From the NCBI RefSeq assembly GCF_020966775.1, contig NZ_JAJKFV010000004.1:62001-126000 (forward strand): a stretch of DNA of 64,000 nt. The letters are read 5' to 3'. This DNA comes from Rhodopirellula halodulae (GTDB taxonomy: Bacteria; Planctomycetota; Planctomycetia; Pirellulales; Pirellulaceae). The position numbers were made by a program, and so were the translations under genes. Positions 16,882 to 30,196 of the stretch are shown piece after piece; within the stretch, counting starts at the first letter, position 1; each line of letters opens with the position of its first letter. The notes beneath the pieces are model-generated. The model did no database searches. It saw nothing but the letters and a program-made list of their open reading frames with translations, and was not told the origin of the DNA.

Positions 16882-19800
16882 ATGTCAAATTGGTCAACAC
16901 ACTGGTGGCAGCGTTGCTGTTTGCGATGGGACCACGTCGCAACGCTGACCCAGCAATCCTTGCTGCCTCGTCGCTCCGTCGCTCACCGTCGTCCCTCGCC
17001 GAGCATCAGCACCCTGGAACCAATGGTGCTCTTCAGCGCATCGCCGATCGATCCCGCGATGATGGACACCGCGGATGGCAACGATTCAAGCGGTGATGGA
17101 TCATCCGCTGCGACGGTGATGGAAATCCCTCTGGAATCCGACGCCCAATCGGAACAGGCAACCGCGTCATCCAGTGTTGACGATCCTGCCACGCAAAACG
17201 ATTCAACCAGCGTGGCCGAGATCATCTTTGTTGATTCGGCGACTCCTGATTTGGACGCGTTGCTCGAAGAACTGCGCATTCATCGTGCCGGCAGCGAAGT
17301 CGTTGTCTTGGATGCCAATCGCGATGGGATCACACAGATATCGGAGATCCTAGAGTCACGTTTCGACGTGCAATCGGTGCAGATCATCTCGCACGGCGAA
17401 GGCTCCTCGGTCCGTTTGGGCAACGTTTGGTTGAGCGCTGGCAACTTGGATGCCTACGCCGGTGAGATCGCAACGTGGCAACATGCGCTGACCAGCGATG
17501 CGGACATTCTGTTTTATGGCTGTGATTTGGCCGCGGATGCCGATGGCAAGACGTTGGTGGATTCGATCGCCGCGTTGACGGGGGCCGACGTGGCCGCCAG
17601 CACCAATGACACGGGTCACGATCGCTACGAAGCCGACTGGGTGCTGGAATACGCGACGGGAACGATTGAAACCGAGATCGTCGTCAGCGAAGCGTTCCAG
17701 GAATCCTGGCAATACAAACTTGCCACCATCACCGTCACGACTTGGGTGGATGAATCCAACGACAACGGCGAAATGTCACTGCGAGAAGCCATCGCGATCG
17801 TCAATGCGGGTTCCGGCGGGGACACGATCGTGTTCGATGCTGCGCTGGACACACCCACTGTCTTTCAACTGACCAGACATGGCAGCGAGGATGACGCGAA
17901 CCTTTATGGCGACCTGGACATTCTGAAAGATGTCACGATTGTCGGTCACGGGATCGATGTGACGATCCTGGACGGCGGCGAGATGAGCCGTCTGTTTGAT
18001 CTGCGTGGAGGAAACCTGACGCTCACCGACGTGACGCTGCGAGATGGTCGGGCAGAGGGAGAGATGGGCGGTGCCATCCGGGTGGATACAGCCGGTTCCA
18101 CGTTGGTTTTGGAACGTGCCTATTTAACCAACAACTCGGCGACGGAAGGGGGAGCCATCGGCAGTTTCGGGACCATCGAGCTGACCGACGTTTCGATCAT
18201 CGACAACGGTGGCGTCAACGGCCAAAGCACCAACACGGGCGGCGGGATCACCAACCGCGGCACGGCGAGACTGAATCGTGTCACCCTTTCCGGGAACGTG
18301 GCGACCGTGGGCGGAGCCATCTTCGCCGAGGCCGACGCGTCACAAACCACATTGAAGAATGTCACCCTCAGTGGCAACACGGGGACCAACGTCGGCGGAG
18401 GTTTCTACAACAAGGCCAACGCGCGGATCGTTCATTCGACGATCACGGCGAACGATTCCAACATCGGCGGCGGCGTCTATGTGGAGTCGGGCAACACCAT
18501 CATCGCCAACAGCATCGTCAGCGGAAACACCGCCACCTCATCGGGACCGGATGTCCAAGGTGCTTTCTCGTCGAGCGGTGGCAACCTGATTGGCACGGTC
18601 GGAGTGGCGACTGGTTTCGGAGGAGAAGACTTCATTGGCGCAGCGGCAAACCTGGACACGCTCGCCAACAACGGCGGCTATGTGCAAACGCATGCATTGC
18701 TGGCGGGGAGTGCCGCGATTGACGCGGGGGTGGAACTGGCAGGCACCGCCGCGGACGCGAGAGGATTCAGCTCACTCGATTCGCAAATTGATATCGGAGC
18801 GTACCAATACGAGGGTGCGGTGGTCGATCGCCTGTTTTGGATTGATTACGACAATCAGGAGATCAAATCCTCCAAGCTAGATGGCACGGACGTTCAAACG
18901 GTCGCCAGCGGAATTGGCCATCCCAGCGAGTTATCGGTCGATTCGGTCAATCAGCGTTTGTATTTCTCTGATCCTCAATCAGGACGCATCCGACAAATCA
19001 ATTTCGACGGGACCGGGCTGACGAACATCCTGACCGACTTGAATGAGCCACGCGGTTTGGAAGTTGACCTCATCAACGGCAAAATCTACTGGGTGGAGGA
19101 CGATGATTTTGAGAATCACGTCAAACGGGCCGACCTCAACGGAACCAATGTGGAAACGTTGGCGACTGAAACCGCCGGTGGGTTCTATCTAACTCGGCCC
19201 AACGATATCGAGTTGGACTTGATCAATGGTCACGTCTACTGGAGTGACCAAATGCGTCGGGTGGTCGAACGCATGGATTTGGATGGTTCCAACCGAAGCG
19301 TTCTGTTCACCGCATCGTCCTCCGTCACGGGCATTGCGATCGATGTCAAAAACAACACGCTTTACTACTCCATGGCCAATGGTGACGAGGAAATCTGGCG
19401 TGCGGACCTGGACGGCACCAATCGAAGTGCGTTGATCACCAGCGGATTGACCTCACCGGATGGCTTGGCAATCGATCACGTCAACGAAAAGTTGTACTGG
19501 ACCGACGGTGGTGAACCTGGCATCTATTTCTCAGATTTAGATGGGTCCAACGTCACCTCGTTGGGAATCGCGGGCCTGAGTGAACCCCGTGGAATTGGCT
19601 TGGGAGCGTCCGGGGACAATGAACAACCCTTGTCATTCGGTTTCCAACCCACTGACGTCGTTGAAAACACGGACACGAGCGGTGGGGTGTCCGTGGGGAC
19701 GCTGACCACGATCGATCCCAATGAAGGCGAAAGCTTTACCTACACCGTTGTGGGTGGTCCCGACGCGGGAAGTTTTTCGATCGGCGGCAGCAATTCGGAT

Positions 19801-22800
19801 GAACTGATCCTGACCGATGGGGTGTTGGACTTCGAGACCAAACCGACCTACACGGTGGTGGTACACGTCGCCGATTCGATGGGGAACAACACCACGCAAA
19901 CGTTGACCATTCGGGTGCAGGATCTGGCGGAACCCGATGGGCTGTGGTTCACAACGGACAAAGACGTCAGCGGCTCGTCGGTTTCCGGATTGTCCAATTG
20001 GGGTGAAGACCAAATTGTGCAGGTGGCCGATCCTGGTTTGAGCTTTGACGGTGGTGGCGGCACGGCGGGTTCGGTTTCAACGCCCGGTTTTCGTTTGGAA
20101 AACTTCACCGCCGACACCAGTGTCTCAATCAGCGGGATGCACTCGGTTTGGTCAAACTTGAGTGTCGGTAGCGGTGCCAATAGTTTTGATCTGCAAGAAG
20201 GAGACTTGCTGCTCCTCATTGACAAGAACGGGGTGACGTTCTCGAGTGAAAACGAAGCGGACAAGACCTTTGACAAAGGTGAGGTCGTCGTTTTCCGCGC
20301 GTCCACCCCCGGTGATTATTCGTCGGGCGATTTCTTCCTGTTGCTGGATGATCCCATCGGCGGGGATCTGCGAGGGATATCTCTCGTTGAAAGTGTGAAT
20401 GGAGTTCAAGTCGGTGACACGACGCTTGCTCAGGGAACGTTTTTGCTTTCGCGAAGCGGTGGAAGCGAGAAAGACCGCATCTACACCTTCCATGCGGACA
20501 CCGTCGGTGAATCGAACACCGCTGGTACGCAAGCGATTCTGATCGAAGGCGATGATTCAGTCGAGGATTCCAACGGAGGCAATCTGGACTTCTCGGAACG
20601 AATCGTTGGAATCCATTTGGTTGAAAACAATGTCACCGTCGGTGGTGTTGCACTGACGGCTGGTGACCTGCTGATCGCCGTCCACGAGGGATCCGATGAA
20701 AGCACCAACATCGCCGGTCAAAACGGTCGCAACCAAGATGTCTTTCGGTTGACGATGTCATCGACGCGAATCGGTGGCAATGCATCGATTGCAACCGCCG
20801 AACGTTTGTTCGATGGGAGCGACATCGGGTTGGAAAACCATGAAAATCAGGAGATCAACTCGCTGACCCTGGTCGAAAGTGTCATGTCCAATTCGCCAGT
20901 GGGTGCGATCAGTGACACCGATGCCGATCCCAATTCGATCGACGAGGACGCCAGCATCGGCACGGCGGTGGGTGTCCAAGCCTCCGCGACCGATCCCGAT
21001 GGCGATACCGTGACCTACAGCTTGGTCAGCGATCCCGATTCGAAGTTCACGATTGACTCCAGCACGGGCATCGTGACCTTGGCGGCGACGCTGGACTATG
21101 ACATCGCCACGCAACACAGTTTCACCGTTCGAGCAACCAGCTCCGACACGTCCTGGCAAGAAGCCAGCTTCACCATCCAAGTCAATCAGGTGAACTCCGC
21201 TCCGACAATTGCAATCAATTCGGTGTTGGGGTCGATCGCGGAAGACGCGGACTTAACCGGTGGCGTCCACGTGGCCAACATCGTGTTGACCGATGATGGA
21301 ATTGGCACCAACGATTTCACGCTCACCGGTGATGATGCCGCACTGTTTGAACTTCGCGACTCAAACACCAAACTTTTTTTGCGTGATGGCGTCACGCTCG
21401 ACTACGACACCAACAATGTGTTGGATGTGAATGTGGTCGTGGACGACACCGATGTCGGCGGTTCACCGGATGACACGAAGTCATTCCAAATGACCGTGAC
21501 CGATGTGAACACGGCGCCCACGGTCAGCCTCAGTCAATCCGGCACCTCGCTGGCCGAAGACACCGCGACGGGATCTCGTATCAAGATGGCCGACATCATC
21601 GTGTCGGATGATGGCACCGGAACCAACGTGCTGTCGCTGTCCGGTGATGATGCGGCGTTGTTTGAGATTGATGGCAATGAGTTGTTTTGGCGAGGCGATG
21701 CGGCGTTGGACTTCGAAACGGCATCGACACTGGATGTGACCGTGGATGTCGATGATTCGTCGCTCGGCGGTGGAATCGATTCGTCGACGAACTTCACGCT
21801 GACCGTCACGGACGTCAACGAAGCCCCCTCGGTGAGCTTGGCCAATCAGGTCACCACGATCAGCGAAGGTGCCGACCTTTCGTCCGGCATGAAGGTCGCC
21901 GACATCGTGGTGGATGATGATGCACTAGGAACCGAGACGTTCGCTCTGATCGGAGCTGATGCGGCGTTGTTCCGAATCGATGGAACGGAACTTTGGCTGG
22001 TCAACAACGCGTCGTTGGACTACGACAGCAACGCCACGTTGGATGTGACGGTTGAGGTCTACGACGCCAGCTTGTCCGCCAGTGCGTTGGACACGGCGGC
22101 TCATTCGATGACCGTGACCGATGTGAACACGGCTCCCACGGTCAGTCTCAGTCAATCCGGCACCTCGCTGGCCGAAGACACCGCGACGGGATCTCGTATC
22201 AAGATGGCCGACATCATCGTGTCGGATGATGGCACCGGAACCAACGGGCTATCGCTGTCTGGTGATGATGCGGCGTTGTTTGAGATTGATGGCAATGAGC
22301 TGTTTTGGAGAGGCGATGCAGCGTTGGACTTCGAAACGGCATCGACACTCGATGTGACCGTGAATGTCGATGATTCGTCACTCGGCGGTGGAATCGATTC
22401 GTCGACGGACTTCACGCTGACCGTCACCGATGTCAACGAAGCCCCCTCGGTGAGTTTGGCCAATCAGGTCACCACCATCAGCGAAGGTGCCGACCTGTCA
22501 TCCGGCATGAAGGTCGCCGACATCGTGGTGGATGATGATGCACTGGGAACCGAAACGTTCGCTCTGATCGGAGCCGACGCGGCTTTGTTCCGTATCGACG
22601 GCACCGAACTTTGGCTGGTCAACAATGCGTCGTTGGACTACGACAGCAACGCCACGTTGGATGTGACTGTTGAGGTCTACGACGCCAGCTTGTCCGCCGG
22701 TGCGTTGGACACGGCGGCTCATTCGATGACCGTGACCGACGTGAACACGGCTCCCACGGTCAGCCTCAGTCAATCCGGCACCTCGCTGGCCGAAGACACC

Positions 22801-24401
22801 GCGACGGGGTCTCGTATCAAGATGGCCGATATCATCGTGACCGATGATGGCACCGGAACCAATGTGCTGTCTCTGTCCGGTGATGATGCGGCGTTGTTTG
22901 AGATTGATGGAAACGAACTGTTTTGGCGAGGCGATGCGGCGTTGGACTTCGAAACGGCATCGACGCTCGATGTAACAGTCAACGTCGATGATTCGTCGCT
23001 CGGCGGTGGAATCGATTCGTCGACGGACTTCACGCTGACCGTGACCGATGTCAACGAAGCTCCTGATTTCACGCTCACCAACGCCATCACCGTAATCGCG
23101 GAAGACGAGGACATGTCCAGTGGTTTGAAGGTGGCCGACTTAGTCATTGATGACGATGCATTGGGCACCGAAAGCTTCTCCTTGCAAGGTGACGACGCGG
23201 CTTTGTTTGAGGTCGTCGGTACTGAATTGCGACTTCGTGCTGGCGTGACTCTCGACGGCATCGTGAATCCTTGGCTGGACGTCACCATCGATTTGGACGA
23301 CGCGTCCATCGGCGGCGGTCCGGAAGCCACGCAAACACTGTCCATCGAAGTCACCAATACAAATACCGCACCGACGCTGGCAGATTTGGAGCGAAGTGCT
23401 TTGGCCGGGCAAACGATTCAGTCGGCCGCTTCGGTCTTCGATGGTTTGGCGGAGGATGTCGATGGGAACTCGATGACCGCGCATCTGAGCTCGGGGCCGG
23501 TCGTTGGCACGCTCAACCTCCTGCCGACCGGTGAATTCACCTACACGCCTCCTGTCGGTTTCATCGGCCAGATCACGTTTGAGTGGACGGCTTTTGATGG
23601 ACGCGAACACAGTGCGGCGGCCACCGTGACGTTGACGTTCTTGCCGGTGCCCACCGTTCCACAGCCTCCTCCCACGCCGACGGTCGAGGACAACGGCAGC
23701 GGATCTGAATCGCAGCGAGAAAGCGAAGCTGCCGAGTCGGCGTCCGAATCCGAAAGCAAAGAAAGCACGGAAGACGAATCCAAAGAAGCGGACTCTGAAT
23801 CATCCGCCGAAGCGGAAGCGTCGGAAGTCGCCGTGGCCATGCCCAATGCGGCGGCCACCACCACCGAAGCCGGAGCTCAGGGTGGCGAAGGGGCCGCGGG
23901 AACCGACGACACATCGGGCGATGGCCAGCGAATAGGCTCCGCCGTCAACGAAGCCCGCTTAGCACAAGAAGCCGCCGAGCGTGAACTGCAACGAGAGACC
24001 ACTCAAATTGCAAATGGTGGTTCGTCCGACCGCATGGATCGCCTGGATTTGGACTTTGACTTCGGCAGCGATAGCGTGCGGATGAACTCGGTTGACTACG
24101 CCTTGATGAGTCAGCCGGGCGAGATGTGGGACCAACTCGACAGTTACCAGCACCGCTTGGATTCACAAATCAAAGGCGACTTGATCGTGGTCGGAACGGC
24201 CGGAGCCGCCGCCTCCAGTGTGACCGTTGGTGTGGTGGCTTGGGGTTTACGAAGTGGATTGTTGTTGTCCGGGTTGATTGCTCACATGCCAGCGTGGCGT
24301 GCGGTGGACCCGCTCTTGATCATGCAAGGTTTCTCTGGAAACGGTGACGGCGAAACCCTCGAAGAACTCATGGACCGTCACGACAAAGCGATGGAAGACG
24401 A

Positions 24402-24405
<4 letters not shown>
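16882..24405 (+). CDS. Giant DUF4347/beta-helix/YWTD/cadherin-like surface protein
   Basis: This protein of about 2507 aa is a multi-domain surface or adhesin protein. Numbering from the ATG at 16882, which has purine-rich GGAAGCGAGG upstream: basic N-terminus, then [13 protein letters not shown] (45-57), a variant of the planctomycete LEPR-x-LL motif. DUF4347 occupies about 111-282 ([19 protein letters not shown]). A right-handed beta-helix with the SLREAI motif covers about 290-645. A YWTD-type beta-propeller covers about 652-913 ([20 protein letters not shown]). Cadherin-like repeats, several nearly identical, cover about 914-2257. A Ser/Glu-rich linker (2270-2323) and a C-terminal membrane segment (about 2433-2470) end it. 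The frame is open back to a TTG at 16693 (2570 aa). It overlaps the histidine kinase gene by 4 bp. Calcium-binding adhesion is likely; the ligand is unknown. Confidence 0.92.
21493..23037 (+). repeat. 618-bp tandem repeats coding for cadherin-like modules
   Basis: Inside the giant gene a 618-bp unit (206 codons, two cadherin-like modules A and B of 309 bp each) begins at 21493, 22111 and 22729. The third copy includes only the A half before the sequence diverges into a related but older module. The copies are nearly identical at the DNA level with a handful of silent or conservative changes, such as a Ser-to-Gly change late in module B. Such high nucleotide identity points to recent duplication or gene conversion. 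Neighbouring modules outside the array share only protein-level resemblance. Confidence 0.93.
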
Positions 24406-27386
<2,981 letters not shown>

Positions 27387-27590
27387 TCGATGGGGGTAAT
27401 CGCCGGTGCAATATGCGTCGCGACGAAGCCGTTTCAATCCGCTCAATCGTTCCAGCTATCCAAGAACCGATGCACATCCGGCCGCAAGCATCGGCAGTGC
27501 GACGCATGCACCGATCTGTAAGCCATGTTTCTTGGAAGCTACATACGTTGCGAATTTTGAAACCCATTATTTGATGCCGGTATCCGTTCC

Positions 27591-28865
27591 ATGAGTTCTC
27601 TTCCCAACACTAGCGATTCTGCCGTCTTCAGCGCGCCAGTTGTTCCTGGGAGCGGTCCCGGATCACCTGGTGCCCTGCCGCAAGGAAACTCAGCCAAGCC
27701 GGTCCCCACCCTGCCCGGCAAGATCATGATCGTCGACGACGAGATCGCCAACGTCTTGGTCGTGAAGAAGTATTTGGAACGCGCGGGCTATCGAAATTTC
27801 GAAACCACGACGGACTCCAGCGCGGCATTTCGGATCCTTGAAAGCAGCATGCCTGACGTGCTGTTGTTGGACATCAACATGCCCAACGTCGATGGCATCC
27901 AAATCTTGGAACGTGTGCGTCAGGATCCTCGGTTCAAACACTTGCCGGTTCTGATCTTAACAGCGAATACTGACGAACGAATCAAGTTGGTGTGTTTGGA
28001 ATTGGGCGCGACGGACTTCTTGTTGAAGCCTGTCGACCCGATGGATTTGACGCCACGCGTTCGTAACTCGCTGCAAAGCAAGAGCTTCCAAGATCGCCTG
28101 CAACACCACGCGGCCGAACTGGAATTGAAGGTCGAACAACGCACCCGAGAACTGGAAGCGTCACGTCGCGAAGTCATCTACTGCTTAGCTCGTGCCGCCG
28201 AGATGCGTGACAACGACACCGGAAACCACGTCATTCGAGTCGGTCGCTTCGCGGGAATCATCGCGGGAGGAATGGGACTTCCCGATTGGTTCGTTCGCGA
28301 CATCGAAATGGCAGCTCAGCTTCATGACGTTGGAAAGATCGCCATTCCCGATGGCATTCTGTTGAAGCCGGGCAAACTCGAACCCGAAGAATTTGAGGTG
28401 ATCCAAAACCACGTGAAGTTTGGTCATCAGATCATCCAGCCACACACAGGCAGCGACGCTCGCCGCATGCGATCGCATGTGGAATTGGGAGCAGACATGC
28501 TCAGCAACGGCAGTGCTCTCATGCGTCTTGCGGCCAGCATCGCACAAACGCACCACGAGCGTTTTGACGGAACCGGATACCCACTCGGTTTGGCTGGAAA
28601 CGACATTCCTTTGGAAGGCCGCATCACCGCCGTTGCCGACGTGTTCGACGCGTTGTCAGCCGAACGTCCCTACAAGAAAGCCATGCCGCGAGAAAAGTGT
28701 TTCGCGATCCTCGAAGAAGGTCGCGGCACCCACTTTGATCCCGAGGTGCTGGACGCATTCTTCGAGTGCACGAAAGAAATCGTTCGCGTGCAGTTGGACT
28801 ACATGGACCACTGCGAACCCGCCCCGCCAAAGCCACTCGAAGAAACGCCTTCAGAAGAAGACTGA
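27591..28865 (+). CDS. Response regulator with HD-GYP phosphodiesterase domain
   Basis: This 424-aa protein has a proline/glycine-rich leader (1-42), a receiver domain with phospho-acceptor Asp94 in VLLLDINMP and the conserved Lys in LLKPVD, a coiled-coil linker, and an HD-GYP domain with His245-Asp246 in LHDVGK and the motif HHERFDGTGYP (about 321-331). HD-GYP proteins hydrolyse cyclic di-GMP, the messenger that controls surface adhesion in many bacteria. It lies 204 bp after the hybrid kinase gene in the same direction; that gap shows nothing notable. A phosphorelay from the kinase HPt domains to this receiver would link giant-protein production to c-di-GMP turnover. The link is inferred from position only. 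Confidence 0.92.
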   Translation: MSSLPNTSDSAVFSAPVVPGSGPGSPGALPQGNSAKPVPTLPGKIMIVDDEIANVLVVKKYLERAGYRNFETTTDSSAAFRILESSMPDVLLLDINMPNVDGIQILERVRQDPRFKHLPVLILTANTDERIKLVCLELGATDFLLKPVDPMDLTPRVRNSLQSKSFQDRLQHHAAELELKVEQRTRELEASRREVIYCLARAAEMRDNDTGNHVIRVGRFAGIIAGGMGLPDWFVRDIEMAAQLHDVGKIAIPDGILLKPGKLEPEEFEVIQNHVKFGHQIIQPHTGSDARRMRSHVELGADMLSNGSALMRLAASIAQTHHERFDGTGYPLGLAGNDIPLEGRITAVADVFDALSAERPYKKAMPREKCFAILEEGRGTHFDPEVLDAFFECTKEIVRVQLDYMDHCEPAPPKPLEETPSEED

Positions 28866-28891
28866 GTCAGGTGTCCATCGCAACTACCTGA

Positions 28892-29815
28892 TCACTCGTT
28901 CCAGACTCGAACGAAAAACCCTGCGTCCAGCTCTCGCCCGTTGGCGTCTGGCAACCGCAAACGTCCGACCTTGAACCGCACTTCGCCGGACGGTGAAACC
29001 ACGCGTCTCAGGTTTTGATCCAGGTACATCTGCACATCGTGCTGATTCACATCGGGTGAATGCCCCGTGATCAGCATTCGAAACGCCGTCGGGTCCAACA
29101 ACTTCAAACAATCATCGATCAGCGGCCACATGTCTCGCGACAATCGCCAAGCCTTTCCACTTGGCCCGTGCCCGTATGCCGGCGGGTCCATCACGATCGT
29201 GTGATATCGATTCTCACGACGAACTTCTCGCGCCGCAAACTTGACGGCATCGTCGACCAAAAAACGGATCGGCGGTTCCGTCCAACCATTCGCCGCGGCG
29301 GCCTCGCGAGCCGATTGCACATTGGGTTTCGCCGCGTCCACGTGAGCCACCGCAAACCCCGCGGACACCAACGCCATCGTGGACGCCCCCGTGTAGGCAA
29401 ACAGGTTCAATGCTCTTGGTTGCTCTCCATCACTGGAAATCGCGGGCAACTTCTGAGTCCTCAACCAGTGCCAGTTGGGGGCTTGCTCTGGAAAGACACC
29501 AATGTGCCCGTAGGGTGTCGGGCCAACCGGCATTTGAAAACCGTCACACGACATTGTCGAAGCGTTCCAGCGAGTACGATGAGTCCAACGTTTGGACTTC
29601 ATTTCAAAGCGACTGTCGGCCTTTGACCATCGACCAGGTTGTCGGCGGACGAATCCTTCCGCGGCGGGCGATGGCCGGTCCAGCAACCGCCCCGCCACCA
29701 ATTCCAGCTTTCTCCCATCCCCAAAGTCCAGTAATTGATAGCCATCAGAATTGGACTGGAGTGCCTGTTCGCCGAGGTATTGACCAGCAGATTGGGAAGG
29801 TTTGGAACGACTCAT
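28892..29815 (-). CDS. Class I SAM-dependent methyltransferase (RlmI/COG1092-like)
   Basis: This 307-aa methyltransferase resembles the RlmI/COG1092 group of rRNA cytosine methyltransferases. The SAM-binding loop is visible as LNLFAYTGASTMALVSAG, and the catalytic-region motif as IVMDPPAYGHG, where the DPPAYG pattern is typical of the group. The N-terminal part (LLDFGDGRKLE onward) replaces the PUA domain of E. coli RlmI, which is consistent with the shorter COG1092 members. I chose the ATG at 29815; the frame is open to 29875 but the added residues are arginine-rich leader. Its end is 26 bp from the end of the convergent HD-GYP gene. The exact RNA target cannot be assigned. Confidence 0.85.
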   Translation of the reverse strand: MSRSKPSQSAGQYLGEQALQSNSDGYQLLDFGDGRKLELVAGRLLDRPSPAAEGFVRRQPGRWSKADSRFEMKSKRWTHRTRWNASTMSCDGFQMPVGPTPYGHIGVFPEQAPNWHWLRTQKLPAISSDGEQPRALNLFAYTGASTMALVSAGFAVAHVDAAKPNVQSAREAAAANGWTEPPIRFLVDDAVKFAAREVRRENRYHTIVMDPPAYGHGPSGKAWRLSRDMWPLIDDCLKLLDPTAFRMLITGHSPDVNQHDVQMYLDQNLRRVVSPSGEVRFKVGRLRLPDANGRELDAGFFVRVWNE

Positions 29816-29951
29816 TCCGGCAGTGTATCGCGCGGATCGTGAACGTCGATGAGTGCACCAATCAAGCCTTGTCACCGCCGCCCCAGAAAGTTAATCTTTC
29901 CGCTCCACGTGCCGAAAACGACAGCCAACAAAACTGTCGTACAGGCACTCC

Positions 29952-30025
29952 GGGCGATTAGCTCAGTTGGTTAGAGCGCTGCTTTCACACGGCAGAGGCC
30001 ACAGATTCGAATTCTGTATCGCCCA
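29952..30025 (+). tRNA. tRNA-Val (anticodon CAC)
   Basis: The 74-nt sequence folds as a standard cloverleaf. The 7-bp acceptor stem is GGGCGAT/ATCGCCC, the D-arm GCTCAGTTGGTTAGAGC, the anticodon loop TTCACAC with anticodon CAC, and the T-arm loop contains TTCGAAT. The discriminator base is A, and no 3' CCA is encoded. It decodes GUG valine. It is a lone tRNA between the methyltransferase and the large hybrid kinase, on the opposite strand to both. Confidence 0.97.
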
Positions 30026-30196
30026 TTTCGGTGACCTGCCGAAAACCTTGTCAGTTGGCGGTCGAGAAGCCTCTTGGGCGTTCGCTTGGCGGACGGCTGC
30101 TTGGGACACGCTTTGCGGGCTTGGCATTGGATTCTTCGTTCAGAAGAGATCGCACTTGTTCGGCGCCAAAAGACTCTCTGACTCGCGCTGGCAAAA

